Shown here: in pieces, positions 5,358-5,417 of the stretch
Layout of the letters: every line of letters starts with the position of its first letter
Numbering within the stretch: position 1 is the first letter of the stretch
Assembly (NCBI GenBank): GCA_900549135.1
Contig: URNI01000124.1
Location: 1-5,417, forward strand
From: an uncultured Collinsella sp.
GTDB lineage: Bacteria > Actinomycetota > Coriobacteriia > Coriobacteriales > Coriobacteriaceae
Length of the DNA: 5,417 nucleotides
Reading direction: 5' to 3'
Made by a program: the position numbers and the translations under genes
Notes under the pieces: model-generated
Seen by the model: the letters and a program-made list of their open reading frames with translations, nothing else
Database searches by the model: none
What the model was told of the DNA's origin: nothing

Positions 5358-5370
5358 TTGCCCACAAGAA

Positions 5371-5402
5371 AGCGCCCTGGGCCGTTATGGGCTCAGGGCG
5401 CT
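5371..5402. terminator. Stable hairpin, possible bidirectional terminator
   Basis: AGCGCCCTG (5371-5379) pairs perfectly with CAGGGCGCT (5394-5402), extended inside by four further pairs (one G-U) to a 6-nt loop. The + strand continues CAATTTTAA and the - strand TTCTTG, so the T-tracts are short on both sides. It could end transcription from either direction near the right edge of the window. Confidence 0.55.
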
Positions 5403-5417
5403 CAATTTTAATGGCTG

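Noticed and set aside
5335..5365. A tRNA-like T-arm (GGGTTCTCGAATCCC)
   Set aside because: The loop is two bases too long for a T-loop, and no matching acceptor, D-arm or anticodon arm can be built upstream.
5274..5384. A - strand open frame ending in RRRPKPIRTKSA
   Set aside because: About 36 codons are open after an in-frame stop, with no start codon. At most it is a remnant, and I cannot support it.
5271..5411. A 46-codon ORF on the + strand (MLGALGPNGLGAPSRF...)
   Set aside because: It has no ribosome binding site and its sequence is dominated by hairpin arms.

Overview
The window looks like chromosomal DNA of a high-GC anaerobic actinobacterium, most likely the Coriobacteriia (Collinsella-like). 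I infer this from the G/C-rich third codon positions, the CstA family form and the intergenic style; no sequence search was possible. It holds two full-length protein genes on the + strand, one probable 14-codon leader peptide, and an unusually large amount of structured intergenic DNA.

Layout. Positions 1-372 have no gene. They carry one copy of a hairpin-bearing repeat (8-55) and a 136-bp element (237-372) with perfect 34-bp inverted ends that encloses a second, inverted copy of the same repeat. Positions 373-739 form the control region of the first gene: an A/T-rich stretch, a good sigma-70-type promoter (470-498) with a 7+7 bp palindrome between its hexamers, and a leader with a short ORF ending in Ile-Ile-Ser-Val-Val-Ile-Ile, a series of mutually exclusive hairpins and an intrinsic terminator (667-704). 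The gene at 740-2629 encodes a CstA-family membrane transporter and ends at a strong terminator (2671-2708). After a short gap containing an inverted repeat (2772-2798), the second gene (GTG start, 2814-4988) encodes a 724-residue protein. It has a small N-terminal domain, about 300 residues of low-complexity charged linker with Arg/Gly patches, and a C-terminal Toprim domain resembling the JetD/DUF2220 family. A terminator follows at 4991-5019. Positions 5020-5417 have no convincing gene. They hold a 106-nt imperfect palindrome (5026-5131), a third, damaged repeat copy (5147-5190) and several hairpins, the last of which (5371-5402) may be a terminator.

How it fits together. The two genes are separated by a strong terminator and are probably independent units. 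The most interesting signal is the cstA leader, which can be read as a classical translation-coupled attenuator. A ribosome short of charged isoleucine or valine tRNA would stall on the leader ORF and favour an antiterminator (652-657 with 672-677). A ribosome that reaches the stop codon would favour the terminator. This would link branched-chain amino acid supply to a peptide/pyruvate-type importer rather than to a biosynthetic operon. The second notable item is the JetD-like Toprim protein standing without JetA, JetB or JetC in the window.
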